Below, one piece after another: positions 1-14,144 of a stretch of 64,000 bases of DNA (the stretch's first letter is position 1; every line of letters starts with the position of its first letter). The position numbers were made by a program, and so were the translations under genes. The notes under the pieces are model-generated. The model saw only the letters and a list, made by a program, of their open reading frames with translations. It was not told the DNA's origin and did not search any database. The DNA is from CADEFX01 sp046154585 (GTDB lineage: Bacteria; Pseudomonadota; Alphaproteobacteria; Rhizobiales; Hyphomicrobiaceae), in assembly GCA_046154585.1 (NCBI GenBank), contig JBJXDX010000168.1, positions 1 to 64,000 of the forward strand. The letters run 5' to 3'.

Positions 1-994
<994 letters not shown>

Positions 995-1003
995 CTCAGT
1001 CCA

Positions 1004-1471
1004 TTACCTCTGACCGCCAACCAGTTCGAACACGCCGGCGGTACCTTCCTTCAGCACCAAAACCTTCTCGATGTCCTTAGTAAAATTGCGCGGCACGTAA
1101 CGCTCACAGATGCTCGCTGCCTGTCGCACGAAAATATCGACGTCTGCCGCGAAGGGTACATTTGCCCCTGTCGCGCTCCCTAATACTTGAGTTACCTGCA
1201 CGCGATAGATCATTCCGTAAGGCGTGCCCATGATTGCTTTGATGGTCTGCTCCCCCTTATAGGACTCGACCAGTTTCGCCGTTACGGCAACCTCACCCGC
1301 TTTGAGCTTGCTGATGTCCGCTCCCGTCGACCAGTAGCGATATCCGCGGCACGCATCTGCAGGCGTACTTTGTAAACCCAGCAAGACCGCGATCAAGATT
1401 GGAGGCGCCTGAAGGCGCGATTTCCGGATCGAAGCGCCTGTGTTCTCGATGTTTGTACGAGGCGGCATCAT
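1004..1471 (-). CDS. Small exported protein of unknown function
   Basis: About 155 residues. I do not recognise the family. The N-terminus (MMPPRT onward) has a basic stretch, then a hydrophobic run ILIAVLLGL ending near PADA, a plausible signal peptide of about 40 residues, so the mature protein would begin near CRGYRYW. The mature part contains two cysteines, many beta-branched residues and no membrane segment. Its ATG at 1471 overlaps the stop of the upstream glutathione transferase (ATGATGA), which suggests translational coupling. It lies between gltB and gltD, an unusual place. The open frame extends further upstream but only inside the transferase gene, so I use the coupled start. Confidence 0.65.
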   Translation of the reverse strand: MMPPRTNIENTGASIRKSRLQAPPILIAVLLGLQSTPADACRGYRYWSTGADISKLKAGEVAVTAKLVESYKGEQTIKAIMGTPYGMIYRVQVTQVLGSATGANVPFAADVDIFVRQAASICERYVPRNFTKDIEKVLVLKEGTAGVFELVGGQR

Positions 1472-2058
1472 CGTGCCGCCTCCAAGCGGAGATCGCGCTC
1501 GCAGCGTTCGATCCATCCCCGCACGTTGAGGCGCGAGCCAAGATCGAAGCCGCCTTCGTGAGCCAAGCGCGTATAGGCGAGCAGAGAAATGTCGGCGATC
1601 GTCATGGCGTCGCCGACGAACCATTTTCGCCCGTCGAGCTCACGATCCATGTAGTCGAGCGCCTTCTCGCCACGCTCCACGCGCCAACCCTCGCGCGCGT
1701 CCTTCGGCTTGCCAAGGTAGAGCATGTGGAAGCGGCACACGGCCACATAAGGTTCGTGGCTGTACTGCTCCCAGTGCAACAGCTCGTCGACCTTGGCCTG
1801 TGCGAACGCATCTTTCGGCAGCAGGGCGCTGTCGCGCGCCAGGTAGCGGATGATAGCATTCGACTGCGCGAGGCAGCGGCCGTCCTCAAGCTCGATCACC
1901 GGCACCTGTCCCTGTGGATTGAGCCGCAGGAACGCAGGTGTACGGGTATCTCCCTTGACCACATCAACAGGTACCCAGGTGTAGCGCAGGCCGAGAATGT
2001 CGGCCGTGTACTTCACCTTCAGGCAGTTGCCGGAGATCAGATCGCCATGGATCTTCAT
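1468..2058 (-). CDS. Glutathione S-transferase family protein
   Basis: A 196-residue protein with the two-domain layout of soluble glutathione transferases. The N-terminal thioredoxin-like half includes SGNCLKVKYTADILGL and NPQGQVPVIELEDG, the cis-proline and glutathione-backbone loop, followed by QSNAIIRYLA, the usual SNAIL-type motif. The C-terminal helical half contains VGDAMTIADISLLAYT, the N-capping box. The ATG at 2058 is 16 bases after the gltB stop, so it is very probably cotranscribed with glutamate synthase. Substrate is unknown. A longer open frame runs into gltB but adds an arginine-rich tail that does not fit the family. Confidence 0.88.
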   Translation of the reverse strand: MKIHGDLISGNCLKVKYTADILGLRYTWVPVDVVKGDTRTPAFLRLNPQGQVPVIELEDGRCLAQSNAIIRYLARDSALLPKDAFAQAKVDELLHWEQYSHEPYVAVCRFHMLYLGKPKDAREGWRVERGEKALDYMDRELDGRKWFVGDAMTIADISLLAYTRLAHEGGFDLGSRLNVRGWIERCERDLRLEAAR

Positions 2059-2074
2059 GCTCTCTCCGTTCTGC

Positions 2075-6847
<4,773 letters not shown>

Positions 6848-7383
6848 GATCGCCGTCCTCGGGCTTCACGCGTGGTTTTCCAGACGCCCCGCGCCGGCTC
6901 AGCCCGCCTCCACTCGGCGCACCCCGGGCCACCCTGCAGCGGCCCCGTAGAAGGGACAGCCAGGCGGCCTGTCGTGACGTCGTGTGGAGCACTGAGCCAC
7001 CGGCTCCGGCGCTGGTTATGTGCCTTGCAACAGCGGTGTCTTCCGGTTCGGACACGGCTCTCGTTGCAAGCGCGCAGCGCGTCTTCCAGGCGGTGCTCGT
7101 CTACCCTCGTTCGCGAACCCCGTCCGGCGCCTCTTCTGCTATCCCTTGAGGGGGGCAGGAGTGGTCGATGACGGCAGCCGGTCCGCGTAAAGGACAGGAT
7201 AGCTGACCTATGCCGCGTTGCAACGAAAAATTCGGGCACAGGTCCAGAAAAACTCATTTCTGTCGGAATGTCCGAACACACCGAGTGCCAACGGTTCTTA
7301 CGGGCGGATGGGTAAGCTTCCTCGCGGGGTGGGATAGCCGTTGCCTGTGCGTCGGGTATCATGGCGCAGGTAACGCGTAACGC
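6848..7383. other. Intergenic region between divergent gltB and mtgA
   Basis: 536 bases without a convincing gene on either strand. Open frames here are arginine-rich shadow frames. It must hold the divergent promoters of gltB and mtgA. The gltB-proximal half is very GC-rich and includes the hairpin at 7025-7069; the mtgA-proximal part (7200-7330) is less GC-rich. I see no known riboswitch class. Confidence 0.6.
7025..7069. promoter_or_regulatory. Long hairpin in the gltB upstream region
   Basis: TTGCAAC at 7025-7031 pairs with GTTGCAA at 7063-7069; inside it AGC/GCT and GTGTC (7036-7040)/GACAC (7051-7055) continue the stem with a 3-base bulge and a single mismatch, leaving a 10-base loop. 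It lies about 180 bases upstream of the gltB start. It could be a leader RNA structure or a protein-binding site; nothing in the sequence decides this. Confidence 0.35.
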
Positions 7384-8160
7384 ATGTCGAACGTCTATAT
7401 GCAACTAAGTCCGGGGGCCGATCGGGCAGTCGCGCCGACACTAGCGCGCCGCGTGCTTCAAGTGGCGCGCTTCGTCGTTGTCACCATTGGCGGCTTCTTC
7501 GTGTTTCTGCTGTTCCTCTACAAGGTTGCCAATCCGCCCGGCTCGATGCTGATGGCGTCCGATGCCCTTTGGGGCAACGAGGTCGAGCACGTTTGGGTGC
7601 CCCTGCAGGCGATTTCGCCCAATCTGATCAGGGCGGTCATCGTTTCGGAGGACGGCAAGTTCTGCCGCCATCGGGGCGTCGACTGGGCGGCCATCGGCCA
7701 CGCCATCGATCAGGCCGGCCTTGATGGTCCGCGCGGCGCCAGCACCATCTCCATGCAGACCGTGAAAAACCTGTTCCTGTGGAATTCCCGCAGCTACGTC
7801 CGCAAGGCGCTGGAAATTCCGATGACCTACGCCATGGAGCTGGCTTGGTCCAAGTCGCGCATTCTCGAGATCTATCTCAACATCGCCGAATGGGGGCCAG
7901 GGATATACGGCGCCGAGGCCGCGGCACGCTACCACTTCGGCAAGAGCGCGGCCCGTCTCACGGCCGATGAGGCGGCGCGGCTCGCGGCTGCCTTGCCTGA
8001 TCCTGTCGGCCGCGATGCGGGTAACCCCGGCCACACTACGGCGCGCGTGGCTTCGCGTGTGCGCCGCTGGATGGATGGCAATTCGGCCGTGCGGTGCGTG
8101 CTGCCGCCGTCCCGGGACGTCAAAAACCCAAATGTTGGCAGGGCGCCCGCACGGCCCTAA
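7384..8160 (+). CDS. mtgA: Monofunctional biosynthetic peptidoglycan transglycosylase
   Basis: 258 residues; polymerises lipid II into glycan strands at the periplasmic face of the inner membrane. One membrane segment (about residues 25-46) anchors a glycosyltransferase family 51 domain. The catalytic glutamate is in VSEDGKFCRHRGVDW (Glu89), followed by GASTISMQTVKNLFLW and ILEIYLNIAEWGPGIYG, the other conserved motifs of the family. There is no transpeptidase domain, which separates it from class A penicillin-binding proteins. It is transcribed away from gltB. The last 25 residues are proline- and arginine-rich and not conserved. Confidence 0.93.
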   Translation: MSNVYMQLSPGADRAVAPTLARRVLQVARFVVVTIGGFFVFLLFLYKVANPPGSMLMASDALWGNEVEHVWVPLQAISPNLIRAVIVSEDGKFCRHRGVDWAAIGHAIDQAGLDGPRGASTISMQTVKNLFLWNSRSYVRKALEIPMTYAMELAWSKSRILEIYLNIAEWGPGIYGAEAAARYHFGKSAARLTADEAARLAAALPDPVGRDAGNPGHTTARVASRVRRWMDGNSAVRCVLPPSRDVKNPNVGRAPARP

Positions 8161-8221
8161 CATCCCGCGTGAATGTCAGGAATGGTCGTGCGGCGCCGCG
8201 AGACGCCGCCAGGGGAGTGAA

Positions 8222-9841
8222 ATGGCCACGAACGGGTCCGAGGAGAGCTACGACTATGTCATCATCGGTGCGGGGTCGGCCGGCTGCGTGCTCGCCAACC
8301 GGCTGAGCGAGGACCACCGCAACACGGTGGCGCTTCTGGAAGCCGGCGGCCGCGATACCAACCCGTGGATTCACATACCCGCGGGTTATTTCCGCACCAT
8401 GTTCAACCCGGACGTCACCTGGCAGTACGGCGCCGGTCCCGAGCCGCATCTGGACGGACGTATCGTGCCCTGGCCGCGTGGCCGCGTGCTCGGCGGCTCG
8501 AGCTCCATCAACGGGCTGCTCTATGTCCGCGGGCAGGCGCGCGACTACGATGTCTGGCGCCAGCTCGGCAACGAGGGCTGGGCCTACAAGGATGTGCTGC
8601 CCTACTTCCGGCGTTCCGAGGACCAGGAGCGCGGCAGCGACGAGCTGCACGGCAGCGGAGGACCGCTGGCCGTCACGGACGTGCGCATGCACAATCCGCT
8701 GTGCGAGGCCTATATCGCCGCCTCGGCCGAGGCCGGCGTGCCGAAGACGCGCGACTTCAACGGCAAATCGCAGGAAGGCGTCGGCTACTATCAGCTCACC
8801 ACGCGTGACGGCCGGCGCGCCTCCACGGCCATGGCCTACCTGAAGCCGGCATCGCACCGGCCCAACCTGCACGTCATCACCCACGCGCACGTCGAGGGCA
8901 TCACGCTGGAGGGCAAGCGCGCCACCGCCGTGCGATGCCGCGTCAACGGCGAGCGGCGCACTCTCAAGGCGGGGCGCGAAGTTTTGCTGGCCGCCGGTGC
9001 CATCGGTTCGCCCCAGATCCTGGAATTGTCAGGCATTGGCCGGCCCAGCATCCTGAACAGCGCCGGCGTCACCGTACGCCACGATCTCCCCGGCGTTGGC
9101 GAGAACCTGCAGGACCATTATCAGGTCCGCTTCATCTACGAGATGTCCCTCAAGCACAGTCTCAATGACGTCTGGAACAACCCGTGGCTGAAGCTGAAGA
9201 CGGGAATCGAATACGCATCGCGGCGGCGAGGCATTCTCACCATCGGCGCCGGCGTGGTCGGCCTGTTCGCCAAGACCCGAACCGAGCTGGAGGAGCCCGA
9301 CATCCAGTTTCATTTCATGCCGCTGTCGGCTGAGCGCCCCGGGCAGGGCATGCACACGTTCTCGGGCGTCACGTCATCCATCTGTGTACTGCGTCCCGAG
9401 AGCCGCGGTCATCTGCATATCACGTCGGCCGATCCCGCCGCCCAGCCGGCCATCGTCGCCAACTATTTGGCCGAGGAGGTTGATCGCCAGGCGACGCTCG
9501 ACGGCATGAAGCTGGCCCGGCGCATCTCCGAGCAACCGGCGTTCAAGCAGCACCTCACGCGCGAGGTGGTGCCGGGGCCGGACATCAAGACCGACGATGA
9601 GATGCTGGCGATCGCCAAAGAAAAGGGCGCCACGGTGTTTCACCCCTGCGGTACGTGCAAGATGGGCTCGGACCCGAAGGCCGTGGTGGATCAGCGCCTC
9701 CGCGTCCGCGGAATATCCGGGTTGCGCGTCATCGATGCCTCCATCATGCCGAACATGATCTCCGGCAATACCAATGCGCCAACCATCATGATTGCCGAAA
9801 AGGCATCCGACATGATCCGTGAGGATGCACGGGCGCGTTGA
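8222..9841 (+). CDS. GMC-family FAD oxidoreductase (choline/alcohol dehydrogenase-like)
   Basis: 539 residues. Flavoenzyme of the glucose-methanol-choline family, which oxidises a primary alcohol to an aldehyde. The N-terminal Rossmann motif VIIGAGSAGCVLANRL binds FAD; WPRGRVLGGSSSINGLLYVRG is the first GMC signature region and GAIGSPQILELSGIG the second. The C-terminal FHPCGTCKMG carries the active-site histidine and SGNTNAPTIMIAEK the second catalytic position. No signal peptide is visible, so it is probably cytoplasmic. The ATG at 8222 follows GGGGAGTGAA and gives the expected length; the open frame extends upstream into mtgA. The true alcohol cannot be told from sequence; BetA is one of several possibilities. 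Confidence 0.88.
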   Translation: MATNGSEESYDYVIIGAGSAGCVLANRLSEDHRNTVALLEAGGRDTNPWIHIPAGYFRTMFNPDVTWQYGAGPEPHLDGRIVPWPRGRVLGGSSSINGLLYVRGQARDYDVWRQLGNEGWAYKDVLPYFRRSEDQERGSDELHGSGGPLAVTDVRMHNPLCEAYIAASAEAGVPKTRDFNGKSQEGVGYYQLTTRDGRRASTAMAYLKPASHRPNLHVITHAHVEGITLEGKRATAVRCRVNGERRTLKAGREVLLAAGAIGSPQILELSGIGRPSILNSAGVTVRHDLPGVGENLQDHYQVRFIYEMSLKHSLNDVWNNPWLKLKTGIEYASRRRGILTIGAGVVGLFAKTRTELEEPDIQFHFMPLSAERPGQGMHTFSGVTSSICVLRPESRGHLHITSADPAAQPAIVANYLAEEVDRQATLDGMKLARRISEQPAFKQHLTREVVPGPDIKTDDEMLAIAKEKGATVFHPCGTCKMGSDPKAVVDQRLRVRGISGLRVIDASIMPNMISGNTNAPTIMIAEKASDMIREDARAR

Positions 9842-9857
9842 TGTTGGAGTAATTTTC

Positions 9858-9887
9858 CCCCCTCTCCCCGCATGCGGGGAGAGGGGG
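9858..9887. repeat. Perfect 30-base intergenic palindrome
   Basis: Two 15-base arms with no spacer, of the C-rich CCCTCTCCCCGC type, in the 62-base gap between the GMC oxidoreductase and the hydrolase. The form resembles the GGGGAGAGGG palindromes that recur between genes in many Hyphomicrobiales genomes. It could also act as an attenuating hairpin; there is no T-tract. Confidence 0.6.
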
Positions 9888-9903
9888 CAGATAGGAGACT
9901 GCA

Positions 9904-10734
9904 ATGCCCGCCCTCGACTACGAGGCCGAGTACAACAATCGCAGGCGCGTGCCGGAATACCCCGAGATCACCGCGCGGCGGCAGAAGGAATCGGCGGCTT
10001 TCCTTTCGCTCGCCAATGCGGAGGCCAATCTCATATACGGCCCCGCGGAACGCCAGCGCTACGATCTGTTTCGTCCCAAGACCGCCTCCGGCAGCTCACC
10101 GCTGGTCGTGTTCATCCATGGCGGTTATTGGCAGCGCGGCGAGCGCGAGGACAACATCTTTCTCGCCCGCGAGCTGAACGCACGCGGTATCACCGTGGCA
10201 CTGCCGTCCTATACGCTGTGTCCGGCCGTCAAAGTTACCGATATCGTCGCCGAGATGCGGCGCTTCCTCAGGGCGGTGTGGGAACGTACCAACGAGCGGC
10301 CGGTCGTGGTGGGGCATTCGGCAGGCGGTCATCTGGCAGCCGCCATGCTGGCCACGGATTGGAGCAAGGTCGGTGGCGTGCCTGCGGATTTGGTCCGTTC
10401 TGCCTACGCCCTGAGTGGCGTTTTCGATCTCGCTCCACTGATCGGCACCAGCATCAACGATGCGGTCAAGCTGGACGCTGCAAGCGCGCGCGAGATGAGC
10501 CCGCTGCTGTGGACCGCCCCGCCGAAGGACCGGACACTCGTTGCGGCGGTCGGCGGCGAGGAGAGCCAGGAGTTTGTTCGCCAGAGCCTTGCCATCACCG
10601 GCGCGTGGAGCCGCGCCGGCGTCAAGGCCGAATGCGTGGTTGTGCCAGGGGCAAACCACTTTACCATTGTCGATGAACTGGCCCGTCCGGAAAGCGCTAT
10701 GCTGGCCCGCATCGTCGGACTTGCATGTCAATGA
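9904..10734 (+). CDS. Alpha/beta hydrolase, arylformamidase-like
   Basis: 276 residues with the alpha/beta-hydrolase fold. HGGYW (residues 72-76) forms the oxyanion hole and is typical of the arylformamidase/carboxylesterase branch; GHSAGG holds the nucleophile Ser139; GANHFTIV near the C-terminus gives the catalytic histidine. No signal peptide. It hydrolyses an ester or amide; N-formylkynurenine is the best-known substrate of close relatives, but no kynurenine genes are nearby, so the substrate is left open. Start is the ATG at 9904, with AGGAG 9 bases upstream. It follows the GMC oxidoreductase across a palindromic repeat. Confidence 0.82.
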   Translation: MPALDYEAEYNNRRRVPEYPEITARRQKESAAFLSLANAEANLIYGPAERQRYDLFRPKTASGSSPLVVFIHGGYWQRGEREDNIFLARELNARGITVALPSYTLCPAVKVTDIVAEMRRFLRAVWERTNERPVVVGHSAGGHLAAAMLATDWSKVGGVPADLVRSAYALSGVFDLAPLIGTSINDAVKLDAASAREMSPLLWTAPPKDRTLVAAVGGEESQEFVRQSLAITGAWSRAGVKAECVVVPGANHFTIVDELARPESAMLARIVGLACQ

Positions 10735-10780
10735 CACCGGCCGGCTGTGGCGGCTGGTCACCACATCTGGAGATGACGAC

Positions 10781-11581
10781 ATGAACATCGACACAGGCAC
10801 GCCCAAGATGATCGCGCGCAAGGAGGGCGGCATCGGTTGGATGACCTTCAACCAGCCCGAGAAGCGCAACGCCGTGTCGTTCGCCATGTGGCAGGCCATC
10901 CCCAAGATCATGGCCGATTTCGAGGCCGATCCGGCCGTGCGCGTCATCGTGCTGTCGGGTGCCGGCGACAAGGCCTTCGTGTCGGGTGCCGACATCTCCG
11001 AATTCGAGGAGAAGCGCGGCAGCGAGGAAGCGATCGCCACCTACAACGCCGCAAGCGAGGCCGCGAGCGAGGCCATCGCGCATGCCACCAAGCCCACCAT
11101 CTCGATGATCCGCGGCTTCTGCGTTGGCGGCGGCATGTCCGTGGCGCTGACGACCGATCTGCGCATCTGCACGGACGACTCCATATTCGCCGTGCCGGCC
11201 GCGAAGCTGGGGCTCGGATATCGCTTCTCGGGCCTCAAGAAGCTTGTGGAGGTCGTGGGCCCGTCGTTTGCCAAGGAGATCTTTTACACCGCTGGCAAGT
11301 TCTCCGCGGAAGATGCGCGCCTCATGGGCCTCGTCAATCGTGTCGTGCCGCCCGCCGAGCTCGAGTCCTACGTGCGCAATTACGCCAGCACGATCGCTGC
11401 CAATGCCCCGCTCACGATCAAAGCCGCCAAGATGGCCGCAACCGCGGCGGCCAAGGACGAGACCGCGCGCGACATGGCCGCGATCGACGGTGCGGTCGAC
11501 ACCTGCTTCAAGAGTGCCGACTACATTGAGGGCCGCCGCGCCTTCATGGAGAAGCGCAAGCCGGTGTTCCAGGGCAGGTAG
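10781..11581 (+). CDS. Crotonase-fold (enoyl-CoA hydratase/isomerase family) protein, catalytic glutamates absent
   Basis: 266 residues. The oxyanion-hole motifs for a CoA thioester are clear: FVSGADISEF (residues 66-75) and GFCVGGGMSVAL (112-123). By alignment from memory with rat mitochondrial enoyl-CoA hydratase, the two catalytic glutamates are replaced: Ser120 where GGGCEL would have Glu, and Ala140 (VPAAKLGLGY) where PE occurs. A standard water addition is therefore unlikely, and another crotonase-family reaction (isomerase, hydrolase, decarboxylase) is more probable. The ATG at 10781 is the chosen start; upstream in-frame sequence lies inside the hydrolase gene. It is convergent with the peptide transporter, with 18 bases between the stops. 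Confidence 0.85.
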   Translation: MNIDTGTPKMIARKEGGIGWMTFNQPEKRNAVSFAMWQAIPKIMADFEADPAVRVIVLSGAGDKAFVSGADISEFEEKRGSEEAIATYNAASEAASEAIAHATKPTISMIRGFCVGGGMSVALTTDLRICTDDSIFAVPAAKLGLGYRFSGLKKLVEVVGPSFAKEIFYTAGKFSAEDARLMGLVNRVVPPAELESYVRNYASTIAANAPLTIKAAKMAATAAAKDETARDMAAIDGAVDTCFKSADYIEGRRAFMEKRKPVFQGR

Positions 11582-11599
11582 GCGAGCGCCGATCGGCTC

Positions 11600-13222
11600 T
11601 CACGCCACGACGGCCTGTCTGTTGCCGAAGGTCCGCCCCGGCGCGGCCTCGAACAGCGCTTTCGTGTAGTCGTGCTTGGGCGCGGCAAACACGTCGGCTG
11701 TGGTGCCGTGCTCGACCACCACGCCGTCCTTCATCACGGCGATGCGATCGCAGATCTGGGCGGCGACGCGTAAGTCATGCGTGATGAACAGCACCGCCAG
11801 GTCGAAGCGCTTGCGGACGTCGTCGAGCAGCCGCAGCACCTGCGCCTGCACCGACACGTCGAGCGCCGAGACGGCCTCATCTGCGATCAGCAGCGTCGGC
11901 TCCATGGCCAGCGCCCTGGCGATGCAGATGCGCTGGCGCTGGCCACCGGAGAACTGATGCGGGTAGCGGTCGAGCGCATCGGGCGACAGTCCGACCAGCC
12001 CCATCAGCGATCGGGCCTTCTCGAGCGCGGCAGCCTCTGTCGCGCCGAAATTCACCGGGCCTTCCACGATGGCCCGACCCACCGTGCGGCGCGGATTGAG
12101 TGAGCGGTAGGGATCTTGAAACACGATCTGGATGTTGCGGCGATGCAGACGTAGCGTCCGCTCGGGCAAGTGGGCCACGTCCGTGCTGCCGATCATGATC
12201 TGGCCGGCGGACGGTTCGATCAGGCGGGCGATGCAGCGTGCGACCGTCGTCTTGCCGGACCCCGACTCCCCGACGATGCCGAGCGTCTCGCCCTTGCGGA
12301 TGTCGACCGACACATCCTGCGCGGCCTTGACAATGCGGCCGCCACCCCAGATCGAGCGGCTGCCGTAGACCTTCGATACCCCGCGCGTGGACAGCGCCAC
12401 TGGTCCGGTCACCGTCGCGCGGCGCGGCGGCACGAGGCTCGGCACAGCCGCAACCAGCATCTGCGTATAGGCCTCGCGCGGATTGGACAGGACCTGCTCG
12501 CGCGTGCCCTGCTCGACGATGCGGCCGTACTGCATGACCACGACGCGGTCGGCGATCTCGGAGACAACGCCGAAATCGTGCGTGATGAACAGCACGCCGG
12601 TCTGGCGGCGGCCTTGCATTTCCTTGATAAGCTTCAGGATCTGCGCCTGCGTGGTCACGTCCAGTGCCGTCGTCGGCTCGTCGGCGATGATGAGCGCAGG
12701 GTCCATGATGAGTGCCGCTGCGATCATGATGCGCTGGCGTTGCCCGCCGGAAAGCTGATGGGGGTAGGCGTCGATCATCAGCTCGGGCTGTGGCAGGTGC
12801 ACGGAGCGCATGATGTCCAGCACGCGCTCGCGCCGCCCGCGAGCACCGAGGTCTGTATGGATCTCCAGCACCTCGCCGATCTGGTCGCCGACGCGCTGTA
12901 CCGGATTGAGCGCGGTCATCGGCTCTTGGAAGATCATCGACATGCGCGTGCCGCGCAGTGCACGCATGCGGGCGGGTGTCGCTTCGAGGACATTCTCGCC
13001 TTGCAGCAGGATTTCGCCCGACGTCGGTACGAGATCCCTTTTCGGCAGTAGGCCCATGATGGCTTGCGCCGTGACCGATTTGCCGGAGCCGGACTCGCCG
13101 ACCACGCATACGATCTCGTCGCTGCCCACGTCGAAGGAAACGTCCTCGATGGCGTTGGTGCGGTCGGCGCCAGCCGGCAGCTTCACCGTGAGGGAATGGA
13201 CGGAGAGGACCTTCGCGCTCAC
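11600..13222 (-). CDS. Peptide ABC transporter ATP-binding protein, fused DppD-DppF type
   Basis: 540 residues carrying two complete ABC ATPase domains in one chain, as in YejF and GsiA. Domain 1 has Walker A GESGSGKS, signature LSGGQRQR and Walker B ALIIADEP; domain 2 has GESGSGKT, FSGGQRQR and TLLIADEA. Both are of the oligopeptide/dipeptide importer class. The start is a GTG at 13222 with GAGG 8 bases upstream. It is the last gene of the unit binding protein, permease B, permease C, ATPase, and would energise uptake of peptides or a similar solute. The second Walker B has Ala after Glu (DEA instead of DEP), as is common in these proteins. Confidence 0.93.
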   Translation of the reverse strand: MSAKVLSVHSLTVKLPAGADRTNAIEDVSFDVGSDEIVCVVGESGSGKSVTAQAIMGLLPKRDLVPTSGEILLQGENVLEATPARMRALRGTRMSMIFQEPMTALNPVQRVGDQIGEVLEIHTDLGARGRRERVLDIMRSVHLPQPELMIDAYPHQLSGGQRQRIMIAAALIMDPALIIADEPTTALDVTTQAQILKLIKEMQGRRQTGVLFITHDFGVVSEIADRVVVMQYGRIVEQGTREQVLSNPREAYTQMLVAAVPSLVPPRRATVTGPVALSTRGVSKVYGSRSIWGGGRIVKAAQDVSVDIRKGETLGIVGESGSGKTTVARCIARLIEPSAGQIMIGSTDVAHLPERTLRLHRRNIQIVFQDPYRSLNPRRTVGRAIVEGPVNFGATEAAALEKARSLMGLVGLSPDALDRYPHQFSGGQRQRICIARALAMEPTLLIADEAVSALDVSVQAQVLRLLDDVRKRFDLAVLFITHDLRVAAQICDRIAVMKDGVVVEHGTTADVFAAPKHDYTKALFEAAPGRTFGNRQAVVA

Positions 13223-13232
13223 GGGGTTGTCC

Positions 13233-14144
13233 TCACATCCGCTTGGCGAAGCGGGGATCGAGCGTGTCGCGCAGGCCGTCGCCCATCATGTTGATAGCGA
13301 GCACGGTGACGGCGAGGAACACGCCCGGATACAGGATGTTGTGCGGCAGGATGCGGAAGTAGGTGCGCCCCTCGGCCATGATGTTGCCCCAGGTCGGCGT
13401 CTCGGGCGGGACGCCGATGCCGAGAAACGACAGGATCGCCTCCACAAGGATGGCTGAGGCGCAGATGAATGTCCCTTGCACGATCAGCGGCGCCATCGTG
13501 TTGGGCAGCACATGCCGCATGAGCAGCAGAGGTGTCGGTGTACCCACCGTAATCGCGGCCTCCACGTACGGCTCTTCCCGGATCGACAGCACGACGGAGC
13601 GCACAAGCCGCACCACACGCGGCACTTGCGGAATGACGATGGCGACAATGACGGCGAGGAGGCCGGTGCGAAACAACGATACCAGCCCGATGGCAAGCAA
13701 GATTTCGGGAATGGCCATCAAGCCGTCCATGACGCGCATGATGATGCTGTCGAGCCAGCGGATGTAACCGGCGATGAGCCCTAGTACGAGGCCGATGCTG
13801 ATAGCGATGGCGGCGACCGTGACACCGACGAACAGCGACACCCGCGCGCCATACACGACGCGGCTGTAGATGTCGCGGCCGAGGCTGTCCGTGCCGAAGC
13901 GGTAAGCGACAGGGATGCGCTTGCCCTCATCGTCGCGGATGGTGGCTTCAAAGCCCGGCGTCTTGTTGCGGACCGACGGATTGATCTCGGCCGGATCGCG
14001 TGTACCGAGCAAAGGTGCCAGTAGGCCCATCAAAGCCATGAGGAGGACGAGCGTACCACCGATCATCACGCTCGTGTTGTGGCGAAGCTGGCGCCAGATG
14101 CTGCGCTGTGGCGCCACGGCTGGCGGTGCTGTCGTTGCGGTCAT
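13233..14144 (-). CDS. Peptide ABC transporter permease, DppC type
   Basis: 303 residues with six predicted membrane segments and the binding-protein-dependent transport signature EPYVEAAITVGTPTPLLLMR, the EAA loop that contacts the ATPase. An N-terminal segment followed by FGTDSLGRDIYSRVVYGAR is diagnostic of the DppC/OppC branch. The ATG at 14144 overlaps the stop of the preceding permease (TGATG), so the two are translationally coupled. It forms the inner-membrane channel with the DppB-type protein. Substrate cannot be deduced from the permease. Confidence 0.92.
   Translation of the reverse strand: MTATTAPPAVAPQRSIWRQLRHNTSVMIGGTLVLLMALMGLLAPLLGTRDPAEINPSVRNKTPGFEATIRDDEGKRIPVAYRFGTDSLGRDIYSRVVYGARVSLFVGVTVAAIAISIGLVLGLIAGYIRWLDSIIMRVMDGLMAIPEILLAIGLVSLFRTGLLAVIVAIVIPQVPRVVRLVRSVVLSIREEPYVEAAITVGTPTPLLLMRHVLPNTMAPLIVQGTFICASAILVEAILSFLGIGVPPETPTWGNIMAEGRTYFRILPHNILYPGVFLAVTVLAINMMGDGLRDTLDPRFAKRM

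Noticed and set aside
7384..8160. mtgA as part of a bifunctional penicillin-binding protein
   Set aside because: The gene ends after the glycosyltransferase domain, and no transpeptidase motif (SxxK, SxN, KTG) follows.
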